Shown: positions 21,288-32,489 of the stretch, piece after piece
Layout of the letters: every line of letters begins with the position of its first letter
How positions within the stretch are numbered: the stretch's first letter is position 1
Program-made: the position numbers and the translations under genes
The notes under the pieces: generated by a model
Database searches by the model: none
Seen by the model: the letters and a program-made list of their open reading frames with translations, nothing else
Told to the model about the DNA's origin: nothing
Assembly: GCA_914767885.1 (NCBI GenBank)
Contig: CAJZBQ010000014.1
Coordinates: 186,001-250,000, forward strand
Source of the DNA: Blepharisma stoltei
Lineage: Eukaryota > Ciliophora > Heterotrichea > Heterotrichida > Blepharismidae
Direction of reading: 5' to 3'
Length of the DNA stretch: 64,000 nucleotides

Positions 21288-22091
21288 TTAGTTTTGTGGC
21301 TCAGCAATTGCATCTTTTTTAAAGTAAGCTCCATAATCAACTGCTTCAAAACCATACCATATAAAATAGTACGCATTGGCTATCAGTTTTGGATAAGAAA
21401 ACTGTGTAGAAAATAATGGGTTTAAAGACAAGGCTGATATTGCTTTTCCTTGATAAGGCATCACTGCTGCGAGAGCTATCAAAATGGCCCCAATCCCACT
21501 TTCAAATCTAGAAAAAAACTCTTTAAGTGTCAGAATTTTGGAATCTCTGGTCCAATAAAAGTTGTCTAAAAGATAAATTAATGGAGTTAGCATAACTTTT
21601 ATAGTGCTTAATAGAATAATTGATGCTAAAATCAGCCAATTAAGATCTATTGGCTTATCTGAAGCACAGTCTGTAGCGGTACAATAATAATAGCTTATAA
21701 ATGATGCAAGACTTGTCGATCTAATATAGCTGGCAATTAAGAAAAGCGTATACCTGAGATTTGTTCCCGCCAATGCTTTATAAACCTCTTTTACTTTTCT
21801 GAGGGAAATGATGATAAAAATTATGATAAATTCAGTCATCCATACACAAAATTTGAATAGGGTGATGCTACTTTGGAATAATAAAGCAGTAAAAGCAATG
21901 TCTGTGAAACATAGAGCCAAATTGATAAAAAGTTTTCTGGTATTTTGAGCTTTTGGGTAGCTTAGAGTAAAGGTAAACAAATGATAGCAAATTAAGCCGG
22001 GAAATATTGCTTCAAAAGTAATATACTCACTTATAAAAGGTAGAACAGCGGAGAGTATTGCTGTCAGCAACAATATTTCCTTTTTTCCCAT
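21288..22091 (-). CDS. Multi-pass membrane protein, unknown
   Basis: A 267-residue uninterrupted frame from ATG 22089-22091 to TAA. About seven hydrophobic segments; a short loop with TATDCASDKP between two of them. Starts MGKKEILLLTAIL. Same orientation as the MFSD12-like gene, 70 bp upstream of it. No recognised family. Confidence 0.65.
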   Translation of the reverse strand: MGKKEILLLTAILSAVLPFISEYITFEAIFPGLICYHLFTFTLSYPKAQNTRKLFINLALCFTDIAFTALLFQSSITLFKFCVWMTEFIIIFIIISLRKVKEVYKALAGTNLRYTLFLIASYIRSTSLASFISYYYCTATDCASDKPIDLNWLILASIILLSTIKVMLTPLIYLLDNFYWTRDSKILTLKEFFSRFESGIGAILIALAAVMPYQGKAISALSLNPLFSTQFSYPKLIANAYYFIWYGFEAVDYGAYFKKDAIAEPQN

Positions 22092-22631
22092 AGTTTTTTT
22101 ACCATAAATTTAAAGCATATGCTATGAGCTATTGACTCATTGCGTAATATTAGAAGAACTAAAAAGTTTTAAATATAAATTCTTAATCTTGTAAATGCAA
22201 ATCTAGATAAGAGTTTAAAAAAGTTTATCATCAAAGAATTTATTTTAATTAAGATTTTATATAATTTATATTATTTTAGGTGCTAATTATAAAAATATAA
22301 TTATTAATTATAGCTTTAATCATGTTTTATAATAGTTATCATCAATTAAATTAATTTTTTTATTTAAACTCAAAGAATTCTTTTGCCTGAAATTCTTATA
22401 CATTAAAATAAATTAAAGATACTCCTATTTCCACTATATTTAAATTCAATTATCTATCTTTAAAATCCTCATTATATTTTTCCATTCACCATTATATTTT
22501 TAAATATAATAAAGCTTTCTCCAATTCCAAAATGAAACGTTCTCTACAATTAACCTCCATCCCACCCCTGCAATCCTCAAATTAATAAAAAATACTCCAA
22601 ATATTGCATTAAATCAGCAAAAATGCTTAAC
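22092..22631. other. AT-rich intergenic region
   Basis: About 540 bp without a gene, repeat or RNA that I can recognise. Confidence 0.4.
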
Positions 22632-23411
22632 TTAGTTAAAGTTTTCTAAACTATCTTTGGAGTTATGCTGGTTTTTGCAGCCTGAACACTGGCATATATC
22701 AGAACACGCATTTCCATTCTGATAACACTCACAGTACTTCTTCAAGCAGCCTGACTTGCTGCAATGGCAGCCTCTGTTGTGTATAGACCTCACTTCTCCT
22801 TCCACTGAAACAGCTTTAAACTTTGGTTTAAAAGCGTTGGGGTTTCGTTCTAATATTCCATTAATTGCCCGTCTCCTCGCGTTTTCTTGGCTTTCTGTGT
22901 TGTGGCATCCCACACAGCTGCATCCAGAGCAATACTCTCTTGCAGCAAAGCATTCACAATACAGCTTGAGGCATTTTGATTTGTGGCAATTACAACAAGT
23001 CTTCTTCCTACTTGTTTCTTCCCTAAATCTTTTTTTCGGTGTCGATTCAGCTAGATTTGCCAGTAAAATCGCGTGGTTTTCTTCCTCGTCGGACGATTTT
23101 GTTTCGGGTTCGATTGAAATGGGCTTGAAAGATTTATATCTATTTATAATAAAAAGAAATTCTGGCTGTTATTTGCTATATAAAATAGTATTTATTATAA
23201 TTGGAATAAAAATTTCTAATTTTTGCATGAATCGAGACGCCAAGTCATACTCTTTTGCTGGCTTTGGGAAACTCCAGAGGTTTTTCATACTGCAGTTGAA
23301 GCTGGAATTGTGTGTGAATTTATCTACTTCAATGCTGTCGTCCTTATTCTTCAACAATTTCCCCCAGACAATCATATCAGTGTAAAAATTATTTAAAGAG
23401 CGTGAATTCAT
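22632..23411 (-). CDS. CXC (tesmin/TSO1/LIN54-type) DNA-binding protein, with one IES
   Basis: ATG 23409-23411 to TAA 22632-22634. After removing 23147-23218 the protein has two Cys-rich CXC repeats, beginning KKTCCNCHKSKCLKLYCEC and GCHCSKSGCLKKYCECYQ. They are joined by a linker containing the family motif RNPNAFKPK. Such proteins bind CHR-type promoter elements, usually in cell-cycle control. The N-terminal ~80 residues are unrelated and acidic/basic mixed. The C-terminal tail is short. Confidence 0.9.
23147..23218. other. TA-bounded IES, 72 bp, in CXC gene
   Basis: TA at 23145-23146 and 23217-23218. Removal joins SRFMQKL to NRYKSFKP in frame. Confidence 0.75.
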
Positions 23412-23784
23412 AAATTAAATGCTTAATTTAAATTTGGGATAAAGATTACTTTGATTTGAAGCAATTTGGGTAGTAAAAAATTGACCAATTTTTTTACATA
23501 TTTATGGGCTTGTTTAAATTAATTTAAAAATACAGGAAAAGTTCAAATTTTTGAGATTTTTTTAATTGATAAGATTTATATTCTATGGTGCGTTTCCAGA
23601 TATTATGCAAAAGCTAAATACAAATAGCATAGGATGTATAAAACACATAAAAGATTTGCGGGTTTCCATTTATTAAAAGTCTAATCTTTTCTGAGATTCC
23701 ATTCAAAATTATTTAATGGCGATTTTACACTTTAAGTTCATAAACTAACCTAAATTTTTATGCTTTTCATAATTTATATTTAAA
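23412..23784. other. Divergent intergenic region
   Basis: About 370 bp of AT-rich sequence between the divergent CXC and RING genes. It presumably holds both promoters; no motif stands out. Confidence 0.35.
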
Positions 23785-24568
23785 ATGTCAAATCATCTTC
23801 CAAGAGTATTTAAAAATCCAAAATCACTTCCAGCTCACCTAATGTGCACCATTTGCAATGAAATTTTCACAGACCCTACCCGAGTTTCCTGTGGGCATAC
23901 TTTTTGTTCTCACTGCATTCTGCAATGGATTAAAAAGTCTTCAACCTGCCCCAACTAGGTACATGTCCAACGATCGTGTATTTTTGATAGTGAGCACTTC
24001 ACTGAAGCACATTTGGTCGAAAATTGGTTGAAACTTTTTAATAGTGAGATATTTGACTACAAAAAACCGTTAAATTTCGACCAAATTTACTTCGATGGAA
24101 TGTACACTATCAAAAATTTACTGTCATTTAGCATGGAGCCGCCCTAACTGCAGAGCAAATATCGATAAAAAAGGAACAGGCAAAGATCTTATTGCAGCAG
24201 CAGATATAAATTTATTAACGGTAGTTTGCAGCAACCAAGGATGCTCCTGATTTGGCGCTTTGGAAATTTTAGAGTCACATCATAAAGAGTGCCCTTTCCA
24301 CCCTGAAAGGCTTGATCCTTGGTTTTTAGAGCAGCTGCAAAGAGATGGAGGAACTAAAAACGATAATGCGACTCCTACAGTACGATTAATATCTTGGCTT
24401 TATCAAAAAAATGCTGCTGCTCTTAAAGACATGTTTAGCAATGATGATAAAGAATATAGCAGTATCTTTGAAATCCAAGAAGAAAATACAAAGCAAAAGA
24501 AAAATGCGAAAAGGAAGCAAGAAATTAAAAACGAAAATTGTAAAAAATTCCTCAACAGTAAAAAATAG
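23785..24568 (+). CDS. RING-finger (TRAF-like) protein, split by one IES
   Basis: ATG 23785. A C3HC4 RING near the N-terminus (CTICNEIF, CGHTFCSHC, CPNC) is completed only when 23957-24149 is removed, because the last Cys pair straddles it. A second Cys/His zinc region follows (VCSNQGC...HHKECPFH), as in TRAF-type fingers. The C-terminus is basic and helical. A probable E3 ubiquitin ligase. One TGA is read as Trp (GCSWFGALE). Confidence 0.85.
23957..24149. mobile_element. Imperfect palindromic IES in the RING domain, AACT direct repeat
   Basis: AACT at 23953-23956 and 24146-24149. Merging there gives CPNCRANI; a TA-based cut would create a stop. The arms (TTTTTGATAGTG near 23978 with its inverse near 24108, and TTTGGTCGAAA with its inverse) form an imperfect inverted repeat. 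Confidence 0.7.
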
Positions 24569-24830
24569 GTTAAATTATTTTAATTAATGAAGCTCAACTG
24601 CACACAAAACTACTTTGTTTGTTTCCCTTTAATCTTCCTTTCTAAATCAAGATTTTTATGTTTATTAATGCAAAGGCAATAGTTTAAGATTTATCAAAAT
24701 ATTATTATAAGGCAATGCAATAGAATAATATTCATGAATTAAATTATTAAAAATCCAATGCCAATTTATATCAAAAAATTAGTTAATTGTTTAATTTATT
24801 ATTAAATCATATAATTTTGATATATCATAT

Positions 24831-25776
24831 TTAAGTGCTTGGTCGGATCCTCATTATATATACTTTAAATCTTTTCCATTCTGTAACCCCCAAAAACACA
24901 AGCGCTATACAAAAGCTATATAAATCAAACAGCACAAATGCATACGGTTTATCGTTCCTTAAAATTTCTATTTCAGAAATCAGCCCAATTAAAGACCCAA
25001 CAATTATGCACAATGTCAATAGCAAAGTTAAAACAGTAAAAATTTTGTAACGCTGGCTCCTTTTCTGCACATAAGTTATAATTTTAATTGACACAAGTCC
25101 AATTAAAACAGCTAAAATAATAACACTATAAATTCCACTCAGCTCTAGTGATGATTCCAGGCTGAAAATATGACTGACCTTGCTGCAGTTGTCAAAGTCA
25201 TATATAATTACTGTCAGTAGCACGCTTGACATGAAAGGAGCATACAAGGCTCCGACCTTAGGAAATATACCAATTAAAATGAATAAAATTTACTTCTGAT
25301 CTGCCATTACCCTATTTACTATTTTAAATTAGGCTAAATAAAGCCAGTACGAGCATTTATATTCATTTAACTCGGAATACATTAGTCCTCGCTATAAATT
25401 TGTAAAGGTTAATAATTTTGGCTATTAATAGAATTGCGGTGAAAATTAGCCTGATGATATAACCCAGAGTTGTGGCTGTTTCAATAGACATATTGCCTAC
25501 ATTTAAAGAACAAGATGTATGAAAGACTGTTTGATAATTCATTTGTGCATCTATTATGGAAGCGACGAAAAAACACATATCTGCTACCAGCAAAATGTGC
25601 CCAGCGGCGCTCTGTACGTCATAAAGCTTGGTATTTGTAGAGATATCTCTTAATAGGTCATTCATATTTTTTTGTTTATAACTAATTGATGGAGATTTTG
25701 CATTATTTTTGAAGTGAAAATAAAAATATTTTAAAGATAAATTTTCCACATTTATATACTGAAGATCAAAAGGCAT
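24831..25776 (-). CDS. Multi-pass membrane protein, unknown, with one IES
   Basis: Two halves (25362-25776 and 24831-25285) join when 25286-25361 is removed, giving NVFRVKWIFILIGIF across the junction with a TGA read as Trp. About seven hydrophobic segments. The N-terminal 50 residues are polar, with KNNAKSPSISYKQKN. The start ATG 25774-25776 lies 8 bp from an M3 MITE, so the true 5' end may extend across it. No recognised family. Confidence 0.6.
25286..25361. other. TA-bounded IES, 76 bp
   Basis: TA at 25284-25285 and 25360-25361; removal fuses two membrane-protein frames. Confidence 0.65.
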
Positions 25777-25786
25777 TAAAGACTTT

Positions 25787-26327
25787 CTCCCCCATCCTTG
25801 ATCGAACGGCTCGCCATCGTTCGATCAAGGATGGGGGTTAAAAAAAAATTTAATTTTAATATATATAATAAAAAATATATTTTTTTTTATATATATTTTA
25901 AATAAGAGGGTTAAGAGTATCTAATAATTATTTTTACAGCAAAAAATTGAATTAATTTCATAAGAAGACCAATTTTTAATATTTTGATATCTATTACCCC
26001 TTTAAACTGTATAAATTTTAATTTCTTTCTTATTGAATTAAAAATTTTAAATTTTAAAGAATCTCTGTTTTTTAGATTATTGAGTTTTAAGCCCAGGTTG
26101 ATTATTAAAGCACTTCGGATGGTTGATTACGTTGCTTTCTGTCGTCTCAAAACCTCTGAAAACAATTTCATTAGGCACATCTCTCAAGCTTTTGATAAAT
26201 AATATATTTTTATATATTTATAAATTTGCATGATACGAAAATCGTTCGATCAAGGACAGGGGTTAATTTTTCCCAGTTTTTAGGAGTTTTTACAGTGAAT
26301 CGTTCGATCAAGGATGGGGAGGAGTTT
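25787..26327. mobile_element. MITE family M3 (core word CATCCTTGATCGAACG)
   Basis: Ends CTCCCCC...GGGGAGGAG with 3-bp duplication TTT. Core word at the left end, inverted 25 bp later, then an AT-rich middle, and two inverted copies at the right end separated by a GGGGTTA box. The same layout as M1 and M2 with a different word. Upstream of the membrane-protein gene. Confidence 0.8.
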
Positions 26328-26505
26328 AAAAAATTAATAGGGAAAACAGCAAGTAGGTCCTATTAAATTTGCTAAATAAGTTAAGCTAATAAATATAGAT
26401 AAAGACGCATATATTATAATAGGTATATGACAGTTCTGTTTATTAGAAAATTAAATAGCATTTTTTACATTTAAAATGCGAATTGCAGTCAAAGTTGCAT
26501 AATAA

Positions 26506-28141
26506 ATGTTCAAAGCAATAAAGTTAATCTCCAAAAATGCTCGCTCTTTCAGCAGCTTTGAAGTTAAGGAAGGCATTGTACCAGGCAGACCTGCATATCT
26601 AGATTTCCAAGCTACAACTCCACTAGACCCTAGAGTCTTGGATGATATGCTTCCATTCATGGTATTTCTTATAAATATGAATATTTCATATATTTTATAT
26701 AATAATTCTGCTATTAATATAGAAAATGAAATCAAATTTTTATAATATTTTGCTTAAAAAAGAATATCAGAATTCGGAAATCCTCATTCACGAACTCATC
26801 AATATGGGTGGAAAGCTGCAGACGCTGTAGAAAAAGCAAGGAGCGAAGTAGCCGACATCATAGGTGCCGATCCGAAAGAAATTGTATTTACATCCGGTGC
26901 AACAGAGTCCAACAATACCGCAATCAAAGGCATCGCAAAATTCTATGCTCAAAAAGGCAAAAACAAAATAGTCACAATACAGACAGAACATAAATGTGTA
27001 TTGGACACATGCCGTCATTTACAGGAAGAAGGCTTTCAAGTTGTCTACCTTCCAGTTGAAACAAATGGTTTAGTAAATTTATTCTCTGCTATAGCAATCT
27101 AGCCTATAATATATTATAGCACATTCTTATTATTTTTATATTAAATAAGCTCAAAATAGTATATCATCTCTCGAGCAAGCGATTGATGACAAAACTAGTC
27201 TGGTTACCATCATGGCCGCAAATAACGAAATCGGCGTAATTCAGCCTGTAAAACAAATAGGAGAAATCTGTAGGAAAAAAGGAGCATTCTTTCACTCAGA
27301 TTGCGCACAAGCTGTTGGGAAGATCCCAGTCAATGTAAATGAAATGAATATTGATTTAGCCTCTATATCAGGCCACAAAATTTATGGACCGAAAGGAATC
27401 GGTGCACTTTATGTAAGAAGAAAGCCAAGAGTAAGAATAGAGCCGCTTATAAATGGTGGAGGACAAGAAAGAGGCATGAGAAGCGGGACTTTGGCACCTG
27501 CACTAGTATAGGGTTTTTTTTCCCCTAGATAGTCTGCAGTGGCTGTGGATTATGGGCGGAATCTTTCAGTTGGTCCGACCAACTCAGTACTTAGTCGGAC
27601 TAACTAACTTGTTGATTCCGCCCAGAATCCACAGCCCTTACAGGGCTATCTAGGGGAAACCCCTATAGTTGGAATTGGATCTGCTTGCAGAATTGCGAAA
27701 GAAGAGCTGCCAAGAGAAGCTGCTTATGTAGGAAATTTAGCAAAAAAGTTCAAAGAGGAAGTAATGAAAAGTGTAAAAAATGTGATTTTGAATGGAGACC
27801 CTGTGCATAGACTTCCTGGAAACTTGAATATGTCCTTTGCTTATGTGGAAGGGGAAAGCTTAATAATGGGATTAAAAAACTTGGCGCTATCTTCTGGGTC
27901 AGCTTGTACATCAGCTTCACTTGAGCCTTCTTATGTGCTAAGAGCAATTGGAGTCCAAGAAGATTTAGCACATACATCACTTAGAATTGGGTTTGGGAGA
28001 TTTACGACAGAAGCAGAAGTTGATTACGCAATTTCTCTTGTTGGAAAGCATGTTGAAAAATTAAGACAATTGTCTCCATTGTGGGAGATGGTGCAAGAAG
28101 GAATAGATCTCAAAACGATACAATGGACGCAACCCCATTAA
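26506..28141 (+). CDS. NFS1: Cysteine desulfurase (mitochondrial NFS1), split by three IESs
   Basis: Segments 26506-26664, 26767-27081, 27164-27508 and 27668-28141 join into a class V aminotransferase-fold enzyme. The N-terminus looks like a mitochondrial presequence. Motifs in order: [63 protein letters not shown], then the PLP lysine in [12 protein letters not shown], and [14 protein letters not shown] with the catalytic Cys. It ends WTQPH-TAA, close to the conserved eukaryotic end. It supplies sulfur for Fe-S cluster assembly. IES removal at TA is exact at all three sites. Confidence 0.95.
26665..26766. other. TA-bounded IES, 102 bp, in NFS1
   Basis: TA at 26663-26664 and 26765-26766; removal gives [13 protein letters not shown]. 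Confidence 0.85.
27082..27163. other. TA-bounded IES, 82 bp, in NFS1
   Basis: TA at 27080-27081 and 27162-27163; removal gives [15 protein letters not shown]. Confidence 0.85.
27509..27667. mobile_element. Terminal mini-hairpin MITE forming an IES in NFS1, 159 bp
   Basis: TA at 27507-27508 and 27666-27667. The ends read TAGGGTTTTTTTTCCCCTA and its inverse: each end folds on itself and also pairs with the other. The core contains GTTGGTCCGACCAAC. Removal joins APALV to VGIGSACR. Confidence 0.9.
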
Positions 28142-28172
28142 TATAGAATTATGCTAAAGTGTTTAGGGAAAA

Positions 28173-31100
28173 TTAATTTTCTTTATTTTTACATAAAAAT
28201 GCTTTTGGAAATATTTTTCGAAAAAATAGCTCTAATTCTAAAGAATTTCTAAGAGTGGCCGTGCATTTTCTGAGGTTTAGAGACTGCAAATCGGTAAGAA
28301 GTTTAAAGCTTTTTGACTCTGGAGATACATCAACCACATCATTATCATACTTTGCTGTAAACTTAACGTGCTGAGATGAGCCAAAGCATTGGAGATTAAA
28401 AATAGAGTTTCCTAACTTTATCTCAAATGCATAAACTTCACTAAACATCAAAATATCGAACTCTTCCTTTAGATACTCAGCATTCATTAACAGAGAGCAA
28501 GCTTCTTTTTGGGAAAATATATATCCTTGATCATCAGTCTCTTGCCAATAAAGGCCATTCATTTGCGGGATATAGCTTAAATACTTCTGAACCACTCTTT
28601 TTATTCAGTCAGAATTCTCAAGGAATAAACTGCTTTTAGGGGTAATTATGCTAACTCCCCCCTCCGTGAGCGAACAAAACATTTGAAAAATCCCTATTTT
28701 TTGCCCAAAAACCCCTTTCTTCACACGAGGTCTACTCCAAAACGACTATTTTTATTTGGCCTATTTTTTTTTGGACTATTTTTTTTTGGCCTAATTTAAT
28801 TTGTTTTAGCCTATTTTTTTTTTGGCCTATTTTTTTTGGTCTATTTTTTTTTGGCCTATTTTTTTTTGGCCTATTTATTTTTGGCTTATTTTTTTTAGCC
28901 TATTTTTTTTTTAGCCTATTTATTTTGCCTATTTTTTTTGGCCTATTTTTTTGGGCCTAATATAAATTTTAATCATTTTTTTTCAAAAAAAATAATATAA
29001 GTAAATTTTTATTCCCCTTCACAGGTCGTTCAGCATTTAGAATACTAATTACTTATTTTTTTTAAATTAGAGAATTTTTCGAATTAATTAGGAGTTTTTC
29101 CGCTTAATTTGCTCAATATAATCGCTTAAAGAAATGTCTCCTCTCCTCATTAAAGTTTTTGTCCTCTCAACAGCTTCATGCAAAAGCCTGTATTTTTCCC
29201 TACTGTTGGGTGGTTTGGCTCTGCCTGCAATATTAGCCAAAACTTTTCTGAATATCTGCTGCTCATTCTTTATGATTTCAATGAATTTTAAAATATTTGG
29301 GTGAGCAGCCCCTACTAACTTATTTAGTGCGTGATGATAGCCTTCAAGATTGTTGGTAGTCCGCATACCATCATTGTCAAAGTGATTCCAAAATTCGCGT
29401 CTGAATTTTGCATTTGATAGCAGCCATGTTCTCATAAAATATGCTGTAAATTCTTGAACTCTTTCCCCTTCTGGCTCAAATGATGCTATGATTTCTCACG
29501 CTTCATCTATTTGGTCCAAAGGACATAAAGCTAAAGATTGAATGACTTTGGCGTAACTTCTAAGTGCTGAGCCATCAGTCTTGTAATTTGTTGCTAAGCC
29601 TAACTCTTGAATTTTGCGCCAAAAACACTGCGAGAAATGAAAGAAGCAACCTCTGATTTGAGCATAAGGAAACAGAATGGCTATTGCATTGATAACTGCC
29701 ATCTCAAAGTCAATTTGAAAGGCTTTAGGGCTGAAAAGTTCCATCCATAAGCACGACATTGCATCCACACAGCTTTTGAAGCTCTAAAATAGTTCCGAAG
29801 ACAAGGATTTTATCTTCAATTCCATCTTCAATAAGTAAAAACTCCAAGTTGTCATTAGTCATTGTCTTCAAGCACCAATTCTGCCAAACTATTAGGAAGC
29901 TCTGAAACACTTGATTCGCACTCTCTGTAAAGAGCAGCTTCAATACTCCTTTGTGATGGCAGGTTTACTTTAGTTTCTTGAGATAACTTTATCTTTTTAG
30001 GCACATTGCTGAGTAAGTCTCTGGCCATTGTTGAATTTCTCCAAAAGGATTTTCGTTCAAATTCCTTTTCAAGCTTTCTTTTAATTCCAATTTAGCGCTA
30101 ATTTCAGCTTGATTGGGAGGGTGAAAATCATGATTTCCTTTGATGTTTATTAAGGAATCATTTTCTGTGACCATTGTGCAGGGCAACCTTCTAACTCTCA
30201 TCCTATTAGAAAGCAAAATCATTCAAAAATCTGTTTTTAAAAAAAAAAGTGAACAAATTTATTTTATAAGACTATATATAAATTATGGTTATTAAAATAA
30301 AATCTCTAAATAATCACATAGCATTTAGTTAAAGTGCGTTCTTAAGCTTAATTTTACAAGCTGAATTAAATTCTTTTTTTGTACATATTTGCAATTTCGA
30401 GTATGAGCAAAAAAGTTGTAAGGGGAAGTGAGTATTTGATGCACTTCCAGTATGTTCTCCTTATACTGGGATCTTTCCTATTTACTCTATATGCATAGCC
30501 TTGACAGAAAGCAATTCTACCATCACGAATTGATAGCTTGAATGCCACCTGGTCTGCCATTTTATTATCGACGTCACTAACTCCCCCCCCCCTCCGTGAG
30601 CGAACAAAACCATTAGAAAAATCACCATTTTTTGACCAAAAACCCACCTTCCGTGAGCGAACAAAAATTTTTTTAATAGAAAAAAATTTTAATGGAAAAA
30701 AATTTTGATATATAAGTGATAATTAGTATAATGAAATCTAGAGCTAATTCTGTTTAATTTTAAACAAATTGCGTTTTTAAAACATAAATTTTGCAAATTA
30801 AATTAATATTTGCTTTCCAATTTTTGCAAATTAGGATTTTTTTAAATTTCGAAAAAAATATTTTTTATAAAATTTATATATAAATTTTTTTTAAAAAAAA
30901 AAAATTAACCCCCCTCCGTGAGTGAACAAAATTTTTTTGTTCGCTCACGGAGGGGGGGGGGGAGTAAGTCGAAAATAAAAAGTTTTAATTTTAGTATTGC
31001 TAGTGTGAAGGAAGGCTTCTTAAAAATAGATAAATACGTAAATAGGCCCAAAAAAAATAGGCCAAAAAAAATAGGCTAAAAAAAATAGGCCAAAAAAAAT

Positions 31101-32439
31101 AGACAAAAAAAAAATAGGCGAAAAAAAAAATAGGCCAAAAAAAATAGGCCAAAAAAAATAGGCCAAAAAAATTTAGGCCAAAAAAAAATAGGCCAAAAAA
31201 AATAGGCCAAAAAAAAATTAGGCCAAAAAAAAATAGGCCAAAAAAATTAGGCTAAAAAAAAACAGGCCAAAAAAAAAATAGGTCAAAAAAAATAGGCCAA
31301 AAAAATAGTCGTTATGGTGTAGGCGTCGTGTGAAGGAACCCCAAAAACCCACCTCCGTGAGTGACAAAAATTTTTAATTGAAAAATATTATCAAAAAAAT
31401 TTTGATATATAAGTGATAATTAATATAATAAAATCTCTAGCTAATTCTGCTTAATTTTTAAACAGCTTGCATTTTAAATTATAATTTTGCAAATTAAATT
31501 AATTTTTACTTCACAATTTTCACATAAAATTTATATATTAATGTTTTTAAAAAAAAAAATTAACCACCTCCGTGAATGAGCAAAATTTTTTTGTTCGCTC
31601 ATGAGGGGAGGGAGCAAGAGGGACTTCTAAAGCATCATCTATTGAGCTAACTTGGATATGAACTTGCTGGTCTCCACTTTCTGTGAGCTGAACAGAGCAA
31701 AGACCAAACCCTCTGATTTCGCAAATAAGACTATAAAATGTGTGGCTATGCCTATAGTCATATTGCAATTTCAGTTCATTGTTGGAATAGATGAAGTAAA
31801 GATGTGGAAGAATGCTCTTTTTTGTATATGAATATATTTGCTTTTTATCTTGATGGGAGTTGGAAATAGGCACCCTTACGTTTATATTAAAAGCATCTCC
31901 AAATGATGTTTCAACACTGATTTCTATGTACTCCAACCATTTATCGCTTCGAAAATTTATTATATGATGTTCTTGGATTTTGGATCTAATTGACAGACTA
32001 TAAGAAATTTCTACTGGATTATTTAGTTCTCCGAAATGCTTAATTAAGCACATTATACATGAAATAGAGGATATTTTAAATATCCCTTGGTATACAGATT
32101 CAAACTTTCGCAGCTGGTAGCTGCTTTTAAGGTCAAAAATCTCATTTTCAATATTGCCTTCATTTTCTAGATGCTTAGTCTCAGCTCCCATTTTCAAAAT
32201 CGAATCCAGCCCCTCATTTAATTTTTGAAGTATCGCTTTTTCTTCAACCTGATTTATTTCATTTTCTCCATAAATATCTGGGATTGATGTTGATAGCATC
32301 CTCAATCTTCCTAAAGATATTGATAATTCTTTGGTCTTCGAAAAATCATTTTCATAAGTTGCAAGATCTCTAATAAGCTCTAATTTATCACTTATCGCAC
32401 ATCATTTATCGAAACACTTGCTTTATTAAAATCTGCCAT
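28173..32439 (-). CDS. Hypothetical protein interrupted by a nested 2.96-kb element
   Basis: The N-terminal part lies at 31618-32439 and the C-terminal part at 28173-28654. Removing 28655-31617 joins ALEVPL to SIITPKSS in frame and brings a TGA-encoded Trp (NSDWIKR) into the C-terminal part. The sequence is mixed alpha/beta without clear motifs, with a helical N-terminal region (VEEKAILQKLNEGLDSI). The extreme N-terminus (MADFNKASVS, ATG 32437-32439) is out of phase with the rest, so a further intron or IES near 32385-32410 is likely. It converges on NFS1 with about 30 bp between stops. I do not recognise a family. Confidence 0.55.
28755..28965. repeat. (GGCCTATTTTTTTT)n array, left MULE arm
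   Basis: About 14 degenerate copies of a 13-16 bp unit; the inverse array is at 31041-31310. Confidence 0.9.
29088..30575 (-). pseudogene. MULE transposase remnant with FLYWCH-type N-terminal finger
   Basis: Minus-strand fragments. At the N-terminus (~30560 down to 30450) is a FLYWCH-like start, QGYAYRVNRK then TYWKCI. Its remaining part (RLPCTMVTEND...GNHDFH) lies at ~30130-30190, after a 200-bp AT-rich interruption. VVLMDGTFQP (~29755) holds the first catalytic Asp. FQIDFEMAVINAIA (~29720) holds the second, followed by GCFFHFSQCFWRKIQ, typical of the MULE domain. The usual stretch between DGTF and DFE is missing, and frames shift at ~29750 and ~29900. Inactive. Confidence 0.75.
30581..30967. 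mobile_element. MITE M1 nested inside the MULE
   Basis: A full-length 384-bp M1 with TAA duplication (30578-30580, 30965-30967), just upstream of the transposase start. Nearly identical to the copy at 43382. Confidence 0.9.
31041..31310. repeat. (AAAAAAAATAGGCC)n array, right MULE arm
   Basis: About 19 degenerate units, the inverse of the array at 28755-28965. Confidence 0.9.
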
Positions 32440-32489
32440 GCAGCTAAAAACCTTTCTTTAGAAAAAATTACTTAATTATTATATAAAAA

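Larger units (their letters stand above)
28719..31335 (-). mobile_element. Mutator-like element (MULE) with long inverted ends of tandem GGCCTATTTTTTTT units
   Basis: Inverted ends CTTCACACGA...AACGACTATTTTT at 28719 and its inverse ending at 31335 continue inward into arrays of GGCC/TAxTTTTTTT units. CCCAAAAACCC flanks both sides: an 11-bp target duplication of M1 sequence, as MULEs make. It carries a transposase remnant and a nested M1. Confidence 0.8.
28655..31617. mobile_element. Outer M1 MITE copy disrupted by a MULE: composite IES of ~2.96 kb
   Basis: The left M1 end is at 28655 (after TAA 28652-28654) and the right M1 end at 31615 (before CAA, a mutated TAA). The M1 sequence stops near 28718 and resumes near 31336, with a Mutator-like element between. 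Excision restores the host frame. Confidence 0.8.

Noticed and set aside
23956-24146. TA-based excision of the RING IES
   Set aside because: Keeping TA produces an in-frame TAA; only the AACT junction gives the RING ligand CPNC.
28755-31310. Possible CRISPR-like array because of many short repeats
   Set aside because: Units are contiguous, degenerate, without unique spacers, and mirror each other across a MULE; eukaryotic context.
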